Shown here: positions 8,168 to 16,706 of the stretch, piece by piece
How positions within the stretch are numbered: the first letter of the stretch is position 1
Layout: every line of letters starts with the position of its first letter
Assembly (NCBI GenBank): GCA_900553035.1
Contig: USCC01000014.1
Location: 1 to 28,952 of the forward strand
DNA length: 28,952 bases
Origin: an uncultured Rhodospirillaceae bacterium
Lineage (GTDB): Bacteria > Pseudomonadota > Alphaproteobacteria > CAAGCB01 > CAG-977
Reading direction: 5' to 3'
The notes under the pieces: model-generated
What the model saw: the letters and a program-made list of their open reading frames with translations, nothing else
The model's database searches: none
Told to the model about the DNA's origin: nothing
Translations under genes and position numbers: made by a program

Positions 8168-9067
8168 ATGGTAAAGGAATACAAATTCATGTTCGACCGC
8201 CGGTTCGACGAACCGGAAGAAGAAGCGACTGCCGACGAAGCTCCGCTTTCCTCTTCTGCGGAGGCGCCGGAGGCCGGGACGGTTCCTTCCATCGCGGAAA
8301 TTCTGGACACGCTGACAGCCCGTTTCCCCGAAGACATGACGCCGCCGTTGCCGGAAGAAACGCCGGAACCGGAAGAAAATGAACCGCCCGCGCCCGAAGA
8401 GCCACCCCCCGGGGAAGTCATCCGTGAAATTCTTCAGGAACCTCGGAAACCGCCCGCTCCGACGTTTTCTCAGGAGGAAATGGAAGCCGCGAAGGCCGCC
8501 GCTTTTCAGGAAGGCCTGGCAAAAGGTACCGCCGAAGGCCGGGAAGGTGCATGGAAAGAAGCCATGGATTCCGTCGAAAAACAGGAAGCCGACACCATGG
8601 AACGCATTGCGGAAGAACTGAAAAAAATCCGCCCCGTTCTGGAAGAAACGCCCCGGACGGCGTTCGTTTCAGCGGTCCGGTTCGCCATGGCGGTCTGCCG
8701 CAAGGTGGCGCCGGCTCTGTCGGAAAAGGAGGGGCTGGAAGAAATACGGAGTCTTCTGGAAAAGAATTTCCATTTTCTGAAGGAAGAACCTAAAATCACG
8801 GTGCGCATCCATCCGGACCTGGCGGAAGCCGTGAAAAAAAACATTGCTGAAATCGTCGTGAAAAACTCATTTCCCGGAAAAATCGCCGTTGTCCGCGATG
8901 AAACGCTCCTTCCCGGCGACTGCCGCATCGAATGGAAAAACGGCGGCCTGGAAAGAAAAACAGAAGATGTTTTAAATCAGGCCGAAGAACTGGTAAAGTT
9001 ATATGCGGCGGCGATTCCGGCCGAACAGACGGCCACGCCGCAAACAGCAGGAGAAAAAAATGGCTGA
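8168..9067 (+). CDS. fliH: Flagellar export ATPase regulator FliH (FlbE-type)
   Basis: Cytoplasmic stator-like protein that binds the export ATPase FliI and the C-ring protein FliN. ATG at 8168 follows a GGGGAGCG site. The N-terminus EYKFMFDRRFDE is the short F-D-R-x-F-D motif common in alphaproteobacterial FliH/FlbE. A proline/glutamate-rich linker follows to about residue 95, then a Gly-x-x-x-Gly-like helix (AFQEGLAKGTAEGREGA), and then the FliH/HrpE C-terminal domain with KITVRIHPDL and VRDETLLPGDCRIEWKNGG, the usual GDCRIEW signature. At 299 aa it is long because of the linker. The last codons overlap fliN by 8 bp, suggesting translational coupling. fliI is not in this window. Confidence 0.92.
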   Translation: MVKEYKFMFDRRFDEPEEEATADEAPLSSSAEAPEAGTVPSIAEILDTLTARFPEDMTPPLPEETPEPEENEPPAPEEPPPGEVIREILQEPRKPPAPTFSQEEMEAAKAAAFQEGLAKGTAEGREGAWKEAMDSVEKQEADTMERIAEELKKIRPVLEETPRTAFVSAVRFAMAVCRKVAPALSEKEGLEEIRSLLEKNFHFLKEEPKITVRIHPDLAEAVKKNIAEIVVKNSFPGKIAVVRDETLLPGDCRIEWKNGGLERKTEDVLNQAEELVKLYAAAIPAEQTATPQTAGEKNG

Positions 9068-9455
9068 CACACCTCAGAAAAACAATGCGGGAAACGCCGA
9101 TTCGTCTTCCGAGCTGAATCTTGACGAGCTGGATCCCGGTATGCCAATGTCCTCTTCGTCGGAAAGCGGAAGCCGCTACAACGAGGAGATTCCCGAAAAG
9201 CCGAAATCCTCGTCCGAACTGGAAGCGGTTTACGATATTCCGGTTCAGGTGTCCGCGGTTCTGGGCAAATCCAGCATGCAGGTGCACCAGTTGCTGAAGC
9301 TGGGGCGCGGTGCGGTGGTCGAACTGGATCGCAAAATCGGGGAAGCCATCGACATTTACGTCAACAACCGCCTGGTCGCCCGCGGTGAAGTCGTCGTCGT
9401 TGACGACCGTCTGGGCATCACCATGACGGAAATCATCAAAGCCGAAAGAAGCTGA
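9060..9455 (+). CDS. fliN: Flagellar motor switch protein FliN
   Basis: C-ring component that with FliM forms the base of the switch and docks FliH-FliI. The chosen ATG at 9060 has AGCAGGAG at the right distance and overlaps fliH by 8 bp. A longer frame from 9003 adds an Arg-rich stretch that is only out-of-frame fliH, so I reject it. The product is 131 aa. A disordered N-terminus (to about residue 50) leads into the SpoA domain: DIPVQVSAVLGKSSMQVHQL, GRGAVVELDRKIGEAIDIYV, then NNRLVARGEVVVVDDRLGIT. All core SpoA positions look present. fliM is absent from this operon, as in Caulobacter, where it is encoded elsewhere. Confidence 0.96.
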   Translation: MADTPQKNNAGNADSSSELNLDELDPGMPMSSSSESGSRYNEEIPEKPKSSSELEAVYDIPVQVSAVLGKSSMQVHQLLKLGRGAVVELDRKIGEAIDIYVNNRLVARGEVVVVDDRLGITMTEIIKAERS

Positions 9456-9475
9456 TTTTAACGTAGGGAAAAAAC

Positions 9476-10807
9476 ATGCGTCTGTTACTTATCGGAACGA
9501 TGGACGGCCAGATCGGAGCGGCCAGCAAAATCGCCATTCAGAAGGGCGGTTCGGTTCTGCACGCCACCGACATTGACCAGGCTCTTGAACTGCTTCGTAA
9601 CGGACAGGGCGCTGATTTGATCATGGCGGACGTCCGGCTGGACATCTATTCTCTGGTCGAACGTCTGGACGCCGAACGCATCAGCGTACCGGTCGTCGCG
9701 TGCGGTATCGCGACCGATTCCCGGGCCGCTGTACGCGCCATCAAGGCCGGAGCGAAGGAATACATCCCCCTGCCCCCGGACGCCGAGTTGATCGGCGCGG
9801 TTTTAAGCGCCGTTTCCATGGAAAACAGCCCCGTCGTTTTCAAAGACCCGGCCATGGAAAACGTCCTGAAGCTTGCGAAACAGATCGCCCCTTCGACGGC
9901 CAGCGTCCTGATCACGGGCGAATCCGGCACCGGCAAGGAAGTCATCGCCAAATACATCCATGCGCATTCCCGGCGGGCAAACGCGCCTTTTGTCGCCGTC
10001 AACTGCGCCGCCATTCCGGAAAACCTTCTGGAATCCGAACTTTTCGGATATGAAAAAGGCGCCTTCACCGGCGCGGTGGCCCGGCGCATCGGCAAATTTG
10101 AAGAAGCAAACGGCGGCACCCTGCTTCTGGACGAAATCAGCGAGATGGACATCCGGCTTCAGGCCAAGCTCCTCCGCGTTCTTCAGGAACGCCAGATTGA
10201 CCGCATCGGCGGCAAGGCTCCGATCAATGTCGACGTCCGCATTCTGGCGACATCCAACCGCGATATGCCGGAGGAAGTCCGCCGCCAGACGTTCCGCGAA
10301 GACCTGTTTTTCCGTCTGAATGTTGTCAATATCGCGATTCCGGCCTTAAGGAACCGCAAGGCCGATATCCTGCCGCTGGCCGAACATTTCATCCGCAAAT
10401 ATTCGGAACTGAACGACATTCCCATTCGGCCTTTGTCGCTTAAGGCACAGGAGATGCTGACTTCGTACGGATGGCAGGGCAATGTCCGCGAACTGGAAAA
10501 CACGCTGCACCGCGCCGTCCTTCTGACGACCGGGGACGAAATCGACGAAGAGGCGATCATGCTGATGGCTCCCGCGTCCGAAGCACCCGCTGTGCCCGGA
10601 ACCGGGACCGGAACGGGCGGTCTGGTCGGCCACACGGTGGCCGATGTTGAGAAAAACCTGATTATTGACACGCTGAAACATACGCTCGGCAACCGGACGC
10701 ATGCCGCCAGCATCCTGGGGATTTCCATCCGTACCCTGCGCAACAAACTGAAACAGTATACGGAAGAAGGAATGGAAATTCCGCCCGCGCCGAACGATTT
10801 CGGATAA
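9476..10807 (+). CDS. flbD: FlbD, sigma-54-dependent activator of flagellar genes
   Basis: Transcription factor that, in Caulobacter, activates late flagellar promoters with sigma-54 and represses the early fliF promoter. Domains in order: a receiver-like N-terminus (1-115) with Asp52 in the phospho-acceptor position but an incomplete acidic pocket (only one Asp near residue 10); a sigma-54 AAA+ domain with Walker A GESGTGKE (148-155), the sigma-54-contacting loop GAFTGA (195-200) and Walker B GGTLLLDEI (213-221); and a C-terminal Fis-type helix-turn-helix (THAASILGISIRTLRNKLKQ). The 443-aa length and the position between fliN and flhA are those of FlbD. The imperfect receiver fits known FlbD, which is controlled by FliX rather than a kinase; fliX is not seen here. 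Its own operon is a likely feedback target. Confidence 0.93.
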   Translation: MRLLLIGTMDGQIGAASKIAIQKGGSVLHATDIDQALELLRNGQGADLIMADVRLDIYSLVERLDAERISVPVVACGIATDSRAAVRAIKAGAKEYIPLPPDAELIGAVLSAVSMENSPVVFKDPAMENVLKLAKQIAPSTASVLITGESGTGKEVIAKYIHAHSRRANAPFVAVNCAAIPENLLESELFGYEKGAFTGAVARRIGKFEEANGGTLLLDEISEMDIRLQAKLLRVLQERQIDRIGGKAPINVDVRILATSNRDMPEEVRRQTFREDLFFRLNVVNIAIPALRNRKADILPLAEHFIRKYSELNDIPIRPLSLKAQEMLTSYGWQGNVRELENTLHRAVLLTTGDEIDEEAIMLMAPASEAPAVPGTGTGTGGLVGHTVADVEKNLIIDTLKHTLGNRTHAASILGISIRTLRNKLKQYTEEGMEIPPAPNDFG

Positions 10808-10817
10808 GGAAGGCTGA

Positions 10818-12935
10818 ATGGCGCAAGAACCGGTTCCGGCCAGCGGCACATCCGCCTCGGCAAACATAAAACAGGGGCTCTTTTCGATGAGCAAGCGCGG
10901 GGATATTGCCCTGGCGCTGGGCATTGTTCTGATGCTTGTGATTCTGATTCTGCCGCTTGCGCCGTGGATTCTGGATATTGCACTGGCTCTGTCGCTGACG
11001 TTTTCGGTTCTGGTTCTGATGACATCGATTTTCATTGAAAAACCGATTCAGTTCACTTCCTTCCCGCTTATCCTTCTGATTTCGACCGTTTACCGTCTGG
11101 CGCTGAACCTGTCGTCAACCCGGCTTATTCTGGCAAACGGCAACAAGGGAACGGACGCTGCCGGTCACGTGATTGAAGCTTTCGGCAACTTCATCATGAG
11201 CGGCAATTTCATTATCGGCGTTATCGTGTTCGCCATCCTGGTCATCGTGAACTTCATGGTCATTACCAAAGGTTCGGGGCGTATTGCCGAAGTCGCCGCC
11301 CGTTTTGCCTTGGACGCCATGCCGGGCAAACAGATGGCGATTGACGCGGATCTGTCTTCGGGTCTGATTGACGAAGCCGAAGCGCGCAAACGCCGGGATG
11401 AGCTGTCACAGGAAAGCAGTTTTTACGGCGCGATGGACGGTGCGTCAAAATTCGTCCGCGGGGATGCCGTTGCCGGGCTGATCATCACGGCCATCAATAT
11501 CATCGCGGGAATCATTATCGGCGTCGTCCAGCTGGACATGCCCTTTGCCAAAGCCGCCGACACCTACATGCGTCTGACCGTCGGCGACGGCCTTGTGTCA
11601 CAGATTCCGGCTCTGATCATTTCCGTTGCCGCCGGTATCATGGTGTCCAAAGCAGGCATTTCGGGCGGAACGGAAAAAATCCTGTTCGGCCAGCTGTCGC
11701 ATTACCCGAAAGCCCTTGGCATGACGTCATTCCTGTCGTTCATGCTGGCCACCCTTCCGGGGACACCGGCGCTTCCCTTCATGGTGCTCAGCCTTATTTC
11801 CGGAGGCACTGCCGTCCTTCTGGATCGGCAGAAGCGCCACATTCAGGAACAGATGGAAAAACAGGCCGAAGAAGAGCCGGCCATGCCGCCGCCGGTTGTT
11901 GAAGAACCGATTTCAAATGTCCTGAAAATGGATCTTGTCCGCCTTGAGCTGGGTTACAGTCTGCTGTCGCTGATCAATGAAAATTCAAACCGGCGTTTGA
12001 CGGATCAGATCAAGGCGCTCCGGCGTGCGCTGGCGCTGGACATGGGCTTTGTCATGCCGTCCGTGCGCATTCAGGACAACATGCAACTTGCACCGAACAC
12101 GTATGTCATTTACGTCAAGGAAACCGAAGCCGGACGCGGCGAACTGCGCCCGAACAAGCTTCTGGTCATGGATCCGCGCGGTGAAGAGATTACATTACAG
12201 GGCGAAAAGACCAAAGAACCGACGTTCGGCCTGCCCGCCATGTGGATTGACCTGACCGCCCGCGAAGATGCCATGTTCCGCGGTTACACTGTCGTTGACC
12301 CGCCGACCATCATTACGACCCACATCACCGAACTGGTGAAAATGAACATGTCCGAGCTGATGTCCTACACCGAGACACAGAAACTTCTGGACGAACTGGA
12401 TAAGGATCAGCAGAAGCTTGTTGCCGAACTGATTCCCAAACGGATTACCGTCGGCGGTGTCCAGCGCGTCCTGCAGAATCTGCTGCAGGAGCGGATTTCC
12501 ATCCGCGACCTGCCGACCATTTTGGAGGGCGTTTCCGAAGCATGCACCGTCACACAGAGTCTGATGCTGATCACCGAACACGTCCGGACGCGTCTGGCGC
12601 GCCAGATTTCAAGCACGAACGCCGGACCGGACGGAATCATCCCGCTGGTGACTCTGTCGGGCGAATGGGAACAGGCCTTTGCCGAATCGCTGGTCGGAAC
12701 CGGCGACGAAAAACAGCTGTCCATGCCGCCTTCACACATCCAGCGTTTCATCAACCGCGTCCGGCAGGTCTTTGAAGATCTGGCCATGCGCGGCGAATCG
12801 CCCGTCCTTCTGACCAGCCCCGGAATCCGCCCCTATGTCCGTTCAATTATTGAGCGCTTTCGGCCGATAACTGTGGTAATATCTCAGAATGAGATTCATC
12901 CCCGGGCCAAAATCCGGACCGTGGGACAGGTATAG
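10818..12935 (+). CDS. flhA: Flagellar export gate protein FlhA
   Basis: Large inner-membrane component of the flagellar type III export gate; its nonameric cytoplasmic ring receives chaperone-substrate complexes. ATG at 10818 has AAGGAAGG upstream, 10 bp after flbD. The N-terminal half holds the family's TM segments, beginning DIALALGIVLMLVILILPLA, with the FHIPEP signature TSFPLILLISTVYRLALNLS. The cytoplasmic loop has the conserved ALDAMPGKQMAIDADLSSGL and the charged EAEARKRRDEL. The C-terminal domain from about residue 360 is complete (ISIRDLPTILEGV; PVLLTSPGIRPYVRSIIERF). At 705 aa the length is normal. A Met at residue 24 (MSKRGD) is an alternative start. Confidence 0.97.
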   Translation: MAQEPVPASGTSASANIKQGLFSMSKRGDIALALGIVLMLVILILPLAPWILDIALALSLTFSVLVLMTSIFIEKPIQFTSFPLILLISTVYRLALNLSSTRLILANGNKGTDAAGHVIEAFGNFIMSGNFIIGVIVFAILVIVNFMVITKGSGRIAEVAARFALDAMPGKQMAIDADLSSGLIDEAEARKRRDELSQESSFYGAMDGASKFVRGDAVAGLIITAINIIAGIIIGVVQLDMPFAKAADTYMRLTVGDGLVSQIPALIISVAAGIMVSKAGISGGTEKILFGQLSHYPKALGMTSFLSFMLATLPGTPALPFMVLSLISGGTAVLLDRQKRHIQEQMEKQAEEEPAMPPPVVEEPISNVLKMDLVRLELGYSLLSLINENSNRRLTDQIKALRRALALDMGFVMPSVRIQDNMQLAPNTYVIYVKETEAGRGELRPNKLLVMDPRGEEITLQGEKTKEPTFGLPAMWIDLTAREDAMFRGYTVVDPPTIITTHITELVKMNMSELMSYTETQKLLDELDKDQQKLVAELIPKRITVGGVQRVLQNLLQERISIRDLPTILEGVSEACTVTQSLMLITEHVRTRLARQISSTNAGPDGIIPLVTLSGEWEQAFAESLVGTGDEKQLSMPPSHIQRFINRVRQVFEDLAMRGESPVLLTSPGIRPYVRSIIERFRPITVVISQNEIHPRAKIRTVGQV

Positions 12936-12951
12936 GTAGACGGAAGACGGC

Positions 12952-13935
12952 ATGAAGATAAAGACATACACCGCCCTGACAATGTCCGAAGCCATGGACC
13001 AGGTGCGCCGGGAACTGGGGGAAAACGCGATTATCGTGTCAACCCAGCGTCTGGGCGCCGGCGCGGGCGTCCGTCTGACCGCCGCCATAGAGGAAAGCCC
13101 CGCCGATGAAGACCTGGAAAGCCTGTACGGTGAACCCCACCGGTCGGAAATTCAGGAAAAGATTTACGAAACGCTTGCCTATCACGCTCTGCCGGAAAAC
13201 CTGATTGAACGCATCATCCTGCAGGTGCAGGAATCCAGAAAGAAAGACGAACTGGTCGCTTTTGCCTCGGCTCTGGATACCGTTTTCACCTTCCATCCCC
13301 TTCCCGAACGTCTGAAGGGACAGGCGTTCATGATTATCGGCTGTTCCGGTTCGGGAAAAACCGTCACGACGGCGAAACTGGCGACGCGTGCCTGTCTTTC
13401 GGGACGGCGTGTCGGCATTGTTTCGGCGGATTCCATCCGCGCCGGCGCGACGGAACAGCTGGCCGCCTTCACCAGCATCCTTGACCTGACTCTGCTGAAG
13501 GCCCGGTCGCCGGATAACCTGCACACACAAATTCAATCCCTGCGCAAGACCTGCGACCTTATTTTCATTGATATGCCCGGACTGAATCCGTTTCAGCCGG
13601 ACGATATGGATTATTTATCCGCCTATACGGAAACGGTGGACGCCCTGCCCGTTCTGACCGTTCCGGCGGGAATTGACCCGTATGAATCTTCCGAAGCGGC
13701 GGAATCGTTCGCCGAAGCAGGCGCCCTTTACCTGCTGGCGACGCGTCTGGACGCTGCCCGTCGTTTCGGGGGAGTTCTTGCGGCGGCCGACGGCGGTAAA
13801 CTGACCATATGCGAAGCGAGCATGAGCCCGAACGTCGCCCGCGGCCTTTCCCCCATTAACGCCGTGTCTCTGGCTCGCCTGCTTTTGATGTCTTCGGAAG
13901 ACGAAACTGATTCGACCACAAGGAAAAAAACATGA
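12952..13935 (+). CDS. flhF: Flagellar placement GTPase FlhF
   Basis: SRP-type GTPase that marks the pole for flagellar assembly in polar flagellates. The first residues KIKTYTALTMSEAMDQVRRE (then LGENAIIVSTQRL) are the characteristic FlhF N-terminus. The NG domain follows: P-loop GCSGSGKT (130-137), the SRP-like SADSIRAGATEQLAAF, a G3 motif reading DMPG rather than the usual DTAG, and a G4-like TRLDAARRFGGVLAA in place of TKLDE. At 327 aa it is short for FlhF because the basic region between N-terminus and NG domain is reduced. It overlaps flhG by 4 bp (ATGA), so translation is probably coupled. Placement after flhA is standard. Confidence 0.92.
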   Translation: MKIKTYTALTMSEAMDQVRRELGENAIIVSTQRLGAGAGVRLTAAIEESPADEDLESLYGEPHRSEIQEKIYETLAYHALPENLIERIILQVQESRKKDELVAFASALDTVFTFHPLPERLKGQAFMIIGCSGSGKTVTTAKLATRACLSGRRVGIVSADSIRAGATEQLAAFTSILDLTLLKARSPDNLHTQIQSLRKTCDLIFIDMPGLNPFQPDDMDYLSAYTETVDALPVLTVPAGIDPYESSEAAESFAEAGALYLLATRLDAARRFGGVLAAADGGKLTICEASMSPNVARGLSPINAVSLARLLLMSSEDETDSTTRKKT

Positions 13936-14747
13936 ATACGTCAACGCAAACCTCTGCTCCCGCACTCGCCCTTGCGCCGCGTAAAATCCCAAGACCCCAG
14001 GCGCGCAACATGATTGCCGTCGCCTCTGGCAAAGGCGGCGTCGGCAAAACGTGGTTTTCGATTACGCTGGCTCACGCTCTGGCTCAAAGCGGTCTGAAAA
14101 CGCTGCTGTTCGACGGCGATCTGGGACTGGCCAACATCGACATCCAGCTCGGCCTGATGCCCAGCCATGACCTGGGCAGTGTCATTGCCGGAAAGATCAC
14201 GCTGAATCAGGCGGTCTGCCCCTATCCGGCCGGCGGCTTCGACGTTATCGCGGGCCGTTCAGGTTCGGGCAGTCTGGCGAATGTTCCCATCAGCCGCCTG
14301 CAGATCATCAATGACGACCTGCGGATTCTGGCCGGCGGTTACGACCGGGTCATTGTCGACCTGGGAGCCGGTGTCGAGAAACCCGTACGCCTTTTTGCCT
14401 CATCCGCGGCGACCCTTCTGATCGTATGCACGGACGAACCGACGTCGCTGACGGACGCCTATGCTTTCATCAAGATGATCTGTATGGAACAACAGCAGCC
14501 GAACATCAAAATTGTTGTCAATTCGGCCAATTCCAACCGCGAAGGCGAACGGACGTATACGACGCTTTTGAAAGCATGCCAGGGATTTCTGCGCATTTCA
14601 CCGCCTCTGGCCGGTGTGATTCGCCGCGACACGCGCGTCCGCGACGCCATTCGTAACCAGTCGTCCATCCTGACCCGGCATCCGGCGACCGAAGCCGCCG
14701 AAGACGTCCTTTCCATTGCCGCACGTCTGAATAAAGAGCAGGGATAA
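13932..14747 (+). CDS. flhG: Flagellar number regulator FlhG/FleN (MinD-like ATPase)
   Basis: ATPase of the MinD/ParA family that antagonises FlhF and limits flagellar number. It has the deviant Walker A motif GKGGVGKT (33-40), the switch I/Walker A' region DGDLGLANIDIQLGL and a switch II segment VIVDLGAGVEKPVR. A MinD-type membrane-binding C-terminal helix may be present in ETAEDVLSIAARLN-like sequence, but this is not certain. At 271 aa it is typical. ATG at 13932 overlaps the flhF stop, and AAGGAAAAAAAC precedes it. The first 25 residues lack an obvious DQAxxLR motif, which in other FlhG proteins stimulates FlhF GTPase. An orphan ParA-like role is the alternative, but the flhF overlap argues for FlhG. 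Confidence 0.9.
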   Translation: MNTSTQTSAPALALAPRKIPRPQARNMIAVASGKGGVGKTWFSITLAHALAQSGLKTLLFDGDLGLANIDIQLGLMPSHDLGSVIAGKITLNQAVCPYPAGGFDVIAGRSGSGSLANVPISRLQIINDDLRILAGGYDRVIVDLGAGVEKPVRLFASSAATLLIVCTDEPTSLTDAYAFIKMICMEQQQPNIKIVVNSANSNREGERTYTTLLKACQGFLRISPPLAGVIRRDTRVRDAIRNQSSILTRHPATEAAEDVLSIAARLNKEQG

Positions 14748-14764
14748 CCGCCCAAGGAGAAAAC

Positions 14765-16705
14765 ATGAGCAGTCCGGTCACGCCTCCGCCGACTTTCACG
14801 CCGGCCCTTCCGACGAGCTCCGCCGCGACGCTTCTTCTTCCTTCGCCGCCCCCCGAACTGGCGTCGTATCCGGTCGGAACCGTTTTTCCGGCCGTTCTTC
14901 TTCCCCCGGAAACGTCGGCCGATATGGCAACGGTTGTCCTGACCCTGCCGGACGGCAGGGAAATTTCCTTCCCCGCAAAAATGTCCGCGCCCCCCGCCTC
15001 CGAAACACAGGCCTTTCTGAAAATCATGCCTTCGGAAATCAAGGGGACTCTTTCGCTCCATCTGCAGTTCCATACGCCCGCCGCGCCGGCCGTTCCGAAA
15101 ATCATGCCGGAGATTCCTCCCGCCGCGCCGCTGGAAACGCCTTCTGTCCGGGAAACCGTCGCCGGAGCCTCCGCACCCTTTGAAGCCTATGTCCTGAAAA
15201 ACATTCCGCCGGCTCTGCTGGAAGCACTGCCACAGGCCGCCGTTGAAATGCCGCTTGCGGCCGGAACGAAACTCACTGTCCGGATTATTCCCGAAATTCA
15301 GAGCGGCATGCCTTCATCAGCCCCCGTACCGCCTTCCTCTGTCCTTCCGGAAAAAACCGAAAATCCGGCGGGAAACGCGACACAGCCCGTGCCCCCGGCT
15401 CCCCGGACGACCCCACAGCCGCCTCTCGGAGCCGGAGAAATACTTCCGCCGCCGGAAGGGATAAAACCCGAGACCGTCCCGTTCGGAAAAGATCTTCCGC
15501 TACCGGCCGCCGCAAAGTCGGAAATTCTTTCCGAAACATTTTCCCCCCGTCTTCCCGTATCGCCGACGGATGTCAAAGTTCAGGGTGTCCTTTTAAAAAC
15601 GGAAAGCGAAATATTTAAAACCGCCGCCGACATTCTGAAAACAGCGGACAACGTGTCCAGAAGCGGTGACACTTTCGTCCCGCCTCTTCTGGCGGCGCAG
15701 GCAAAAAGCGCAAAGGCCGCCCTCCATCTGACCGTTCCGCCGCTTTCTCGGGTTCCGGTGACCGACGAACCGACAGTTCCAACCGGAAAACCGACAGCCG
15801 AACCGCCGCCTCGGCCGCCTCTTCTAAGACCGAACACCTTCCTGCCGGGAACAGTCTGGCAGGCACGGCCGGAGGAACCGATGATGGTGGCGACGAAAGT
15901 CGGCGTGCTGGCCGTTGACGCGAAAATCCTTCTTCCGCCGTTGACTCCGGTTTCTCTGCAAATCACGGATATCCAGCCGCCGGGCGCGACGCTGATTGAA
16001 AAGGATCCGTTGCCGTCCTTCCGGACATCCTGGACGATTCTGGCTCATGCGCTGGAAACACTGGAACAGACGGACGCCGCCGCCGCCGAAGCCGTGAAAC
16101 GGATTCTCCCGCAGGCCGGAAACCGCCTTCCCGCCCTGATGATGTCGTATGTCCAGGCCGCTGTGCAGGGGCAGAGCTTCGCTTCGTGGCTGGGCGAAGC
16201 GAATGTGGCAGCGCTCCGGAAAACCGGGACAAAGGGTGAAAATATTCTGCGCCGTCTGGAAAAAGAGTTTTCAGCCTCCGGCAAAAAAGCAACAGACGGC
16301 CGGACGTCATGGCGCGGATGGGATATTCCGCTCCTGTCAGGAAACGTGGTCGAGCCTGTTTCCCTTTTTCTCCAACAGCCGCCCGAAGAAAGTGCTCATT
16401 CCCGCTCGGCGGGGACAGCCGGAAAATCCGGCGTCCGTTTTGTGCTGGACATGAATCTGACCCGCCTGGGACGTATGCAGATGGAAGGTCTCGCCTACCG
16501 TGACCGGCGGATATTTGATCTGACCCTGCGCCATGCGGAAGCCATGCCTGATGTGTTTGAACCAACCGTCCGTTCCCTGTTTTCCAGGACGCTGGACGCG
16601 CTGAATTATGCAGGCACCCTGCGGGTCAACCGGACAGATGAATTTCTGGATTTCCGACCCGAAGATGAGGCGGGGACGGAAACAAAGCGGGGAGTTCTGG
16701 TCTGA
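14765..16705 (+). CDS. Proline-rich FliK-like protein (second Flg_hook-like domain protein)
   Basis: Function not established; probably an exported or cytoplasmic flagellar accessory protein. ATG at 14765 follows AAGGAGAAAAC. The first about 350 residues are very rich in Pro, Ala and Thr with no TM segment or signal peptide. A more ordered region (about 370-530) includes TSWTILAHALETLEQTDAAA. The C-terminus (about 559-630) reads VLDMNLTRLGRMQMEGLAYR, then DRRIFDLTLRHAE, and resembles the FliK C-terminal core (L-x-P-x-x-L-G-x-x-x-V) in pattern, with a Leu-Gly-Arg in the right place. It lies 17 bp after flhG in the same operon. A bona fide fliK already sits at the start of the window, so this is a paralogue-like second copy. 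The family assignment is tentative. Confidence 0.6.
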   Translation: MSSPVTPPPTFTPALPTSSAATLLLPSPPPELASYPVGTVFPAVLLPPETSADMATVVLTLPDGREISFPAKMSAPPASETQAFLKIMPSEIKGTLSLHLQFHTPAAPAVPKIMPEIPPAAPLETPSVRETVAGASAPFEAYVLKNIPPALLEALPQAAVEMPLAAGTKLTVRIIPEIQSGMPSSAPVPPSSVLPEKTENPAGNATQPVPPAPRTTPQPPLGAGEILPPPEGIKPETVPFGKDLPLPAAAKSEILSETFSPRLPVSPTDVKVQGVLLKTESEIFKTAADILKTADNVSRSGDTFVPPLLAAQAKSAKAALHLTVPPLSRVPVTDEPTVPTGKPTAEPPPRPPLLRPNTFLPGTVWQARPEEPMMVATKVGVLAVDAKILLPPLTPVSLQITDIQPPGATLIEKDPLPSFRTSWTILAHALETLEQTDAAAAEAVKRILPQAGNRLPALMMSYVQAAVQGQSFASWLGEANVAALRKTGTKGENILRRLEKEFSASGKKATDGRTSWRGWDIPLLSGNVVEPVSLFLQQPPEESAHSRSAGTAGKSGVRFVLDMNLTRLGRMQMEGLAYRDRRIFDLTLRHAEAMPDVFEPTVRSLFSRTLDALNYAGTLRVNRTDEFLDFRPEDEAGTETKRGVLV

Positions 16706-16706
16706 A

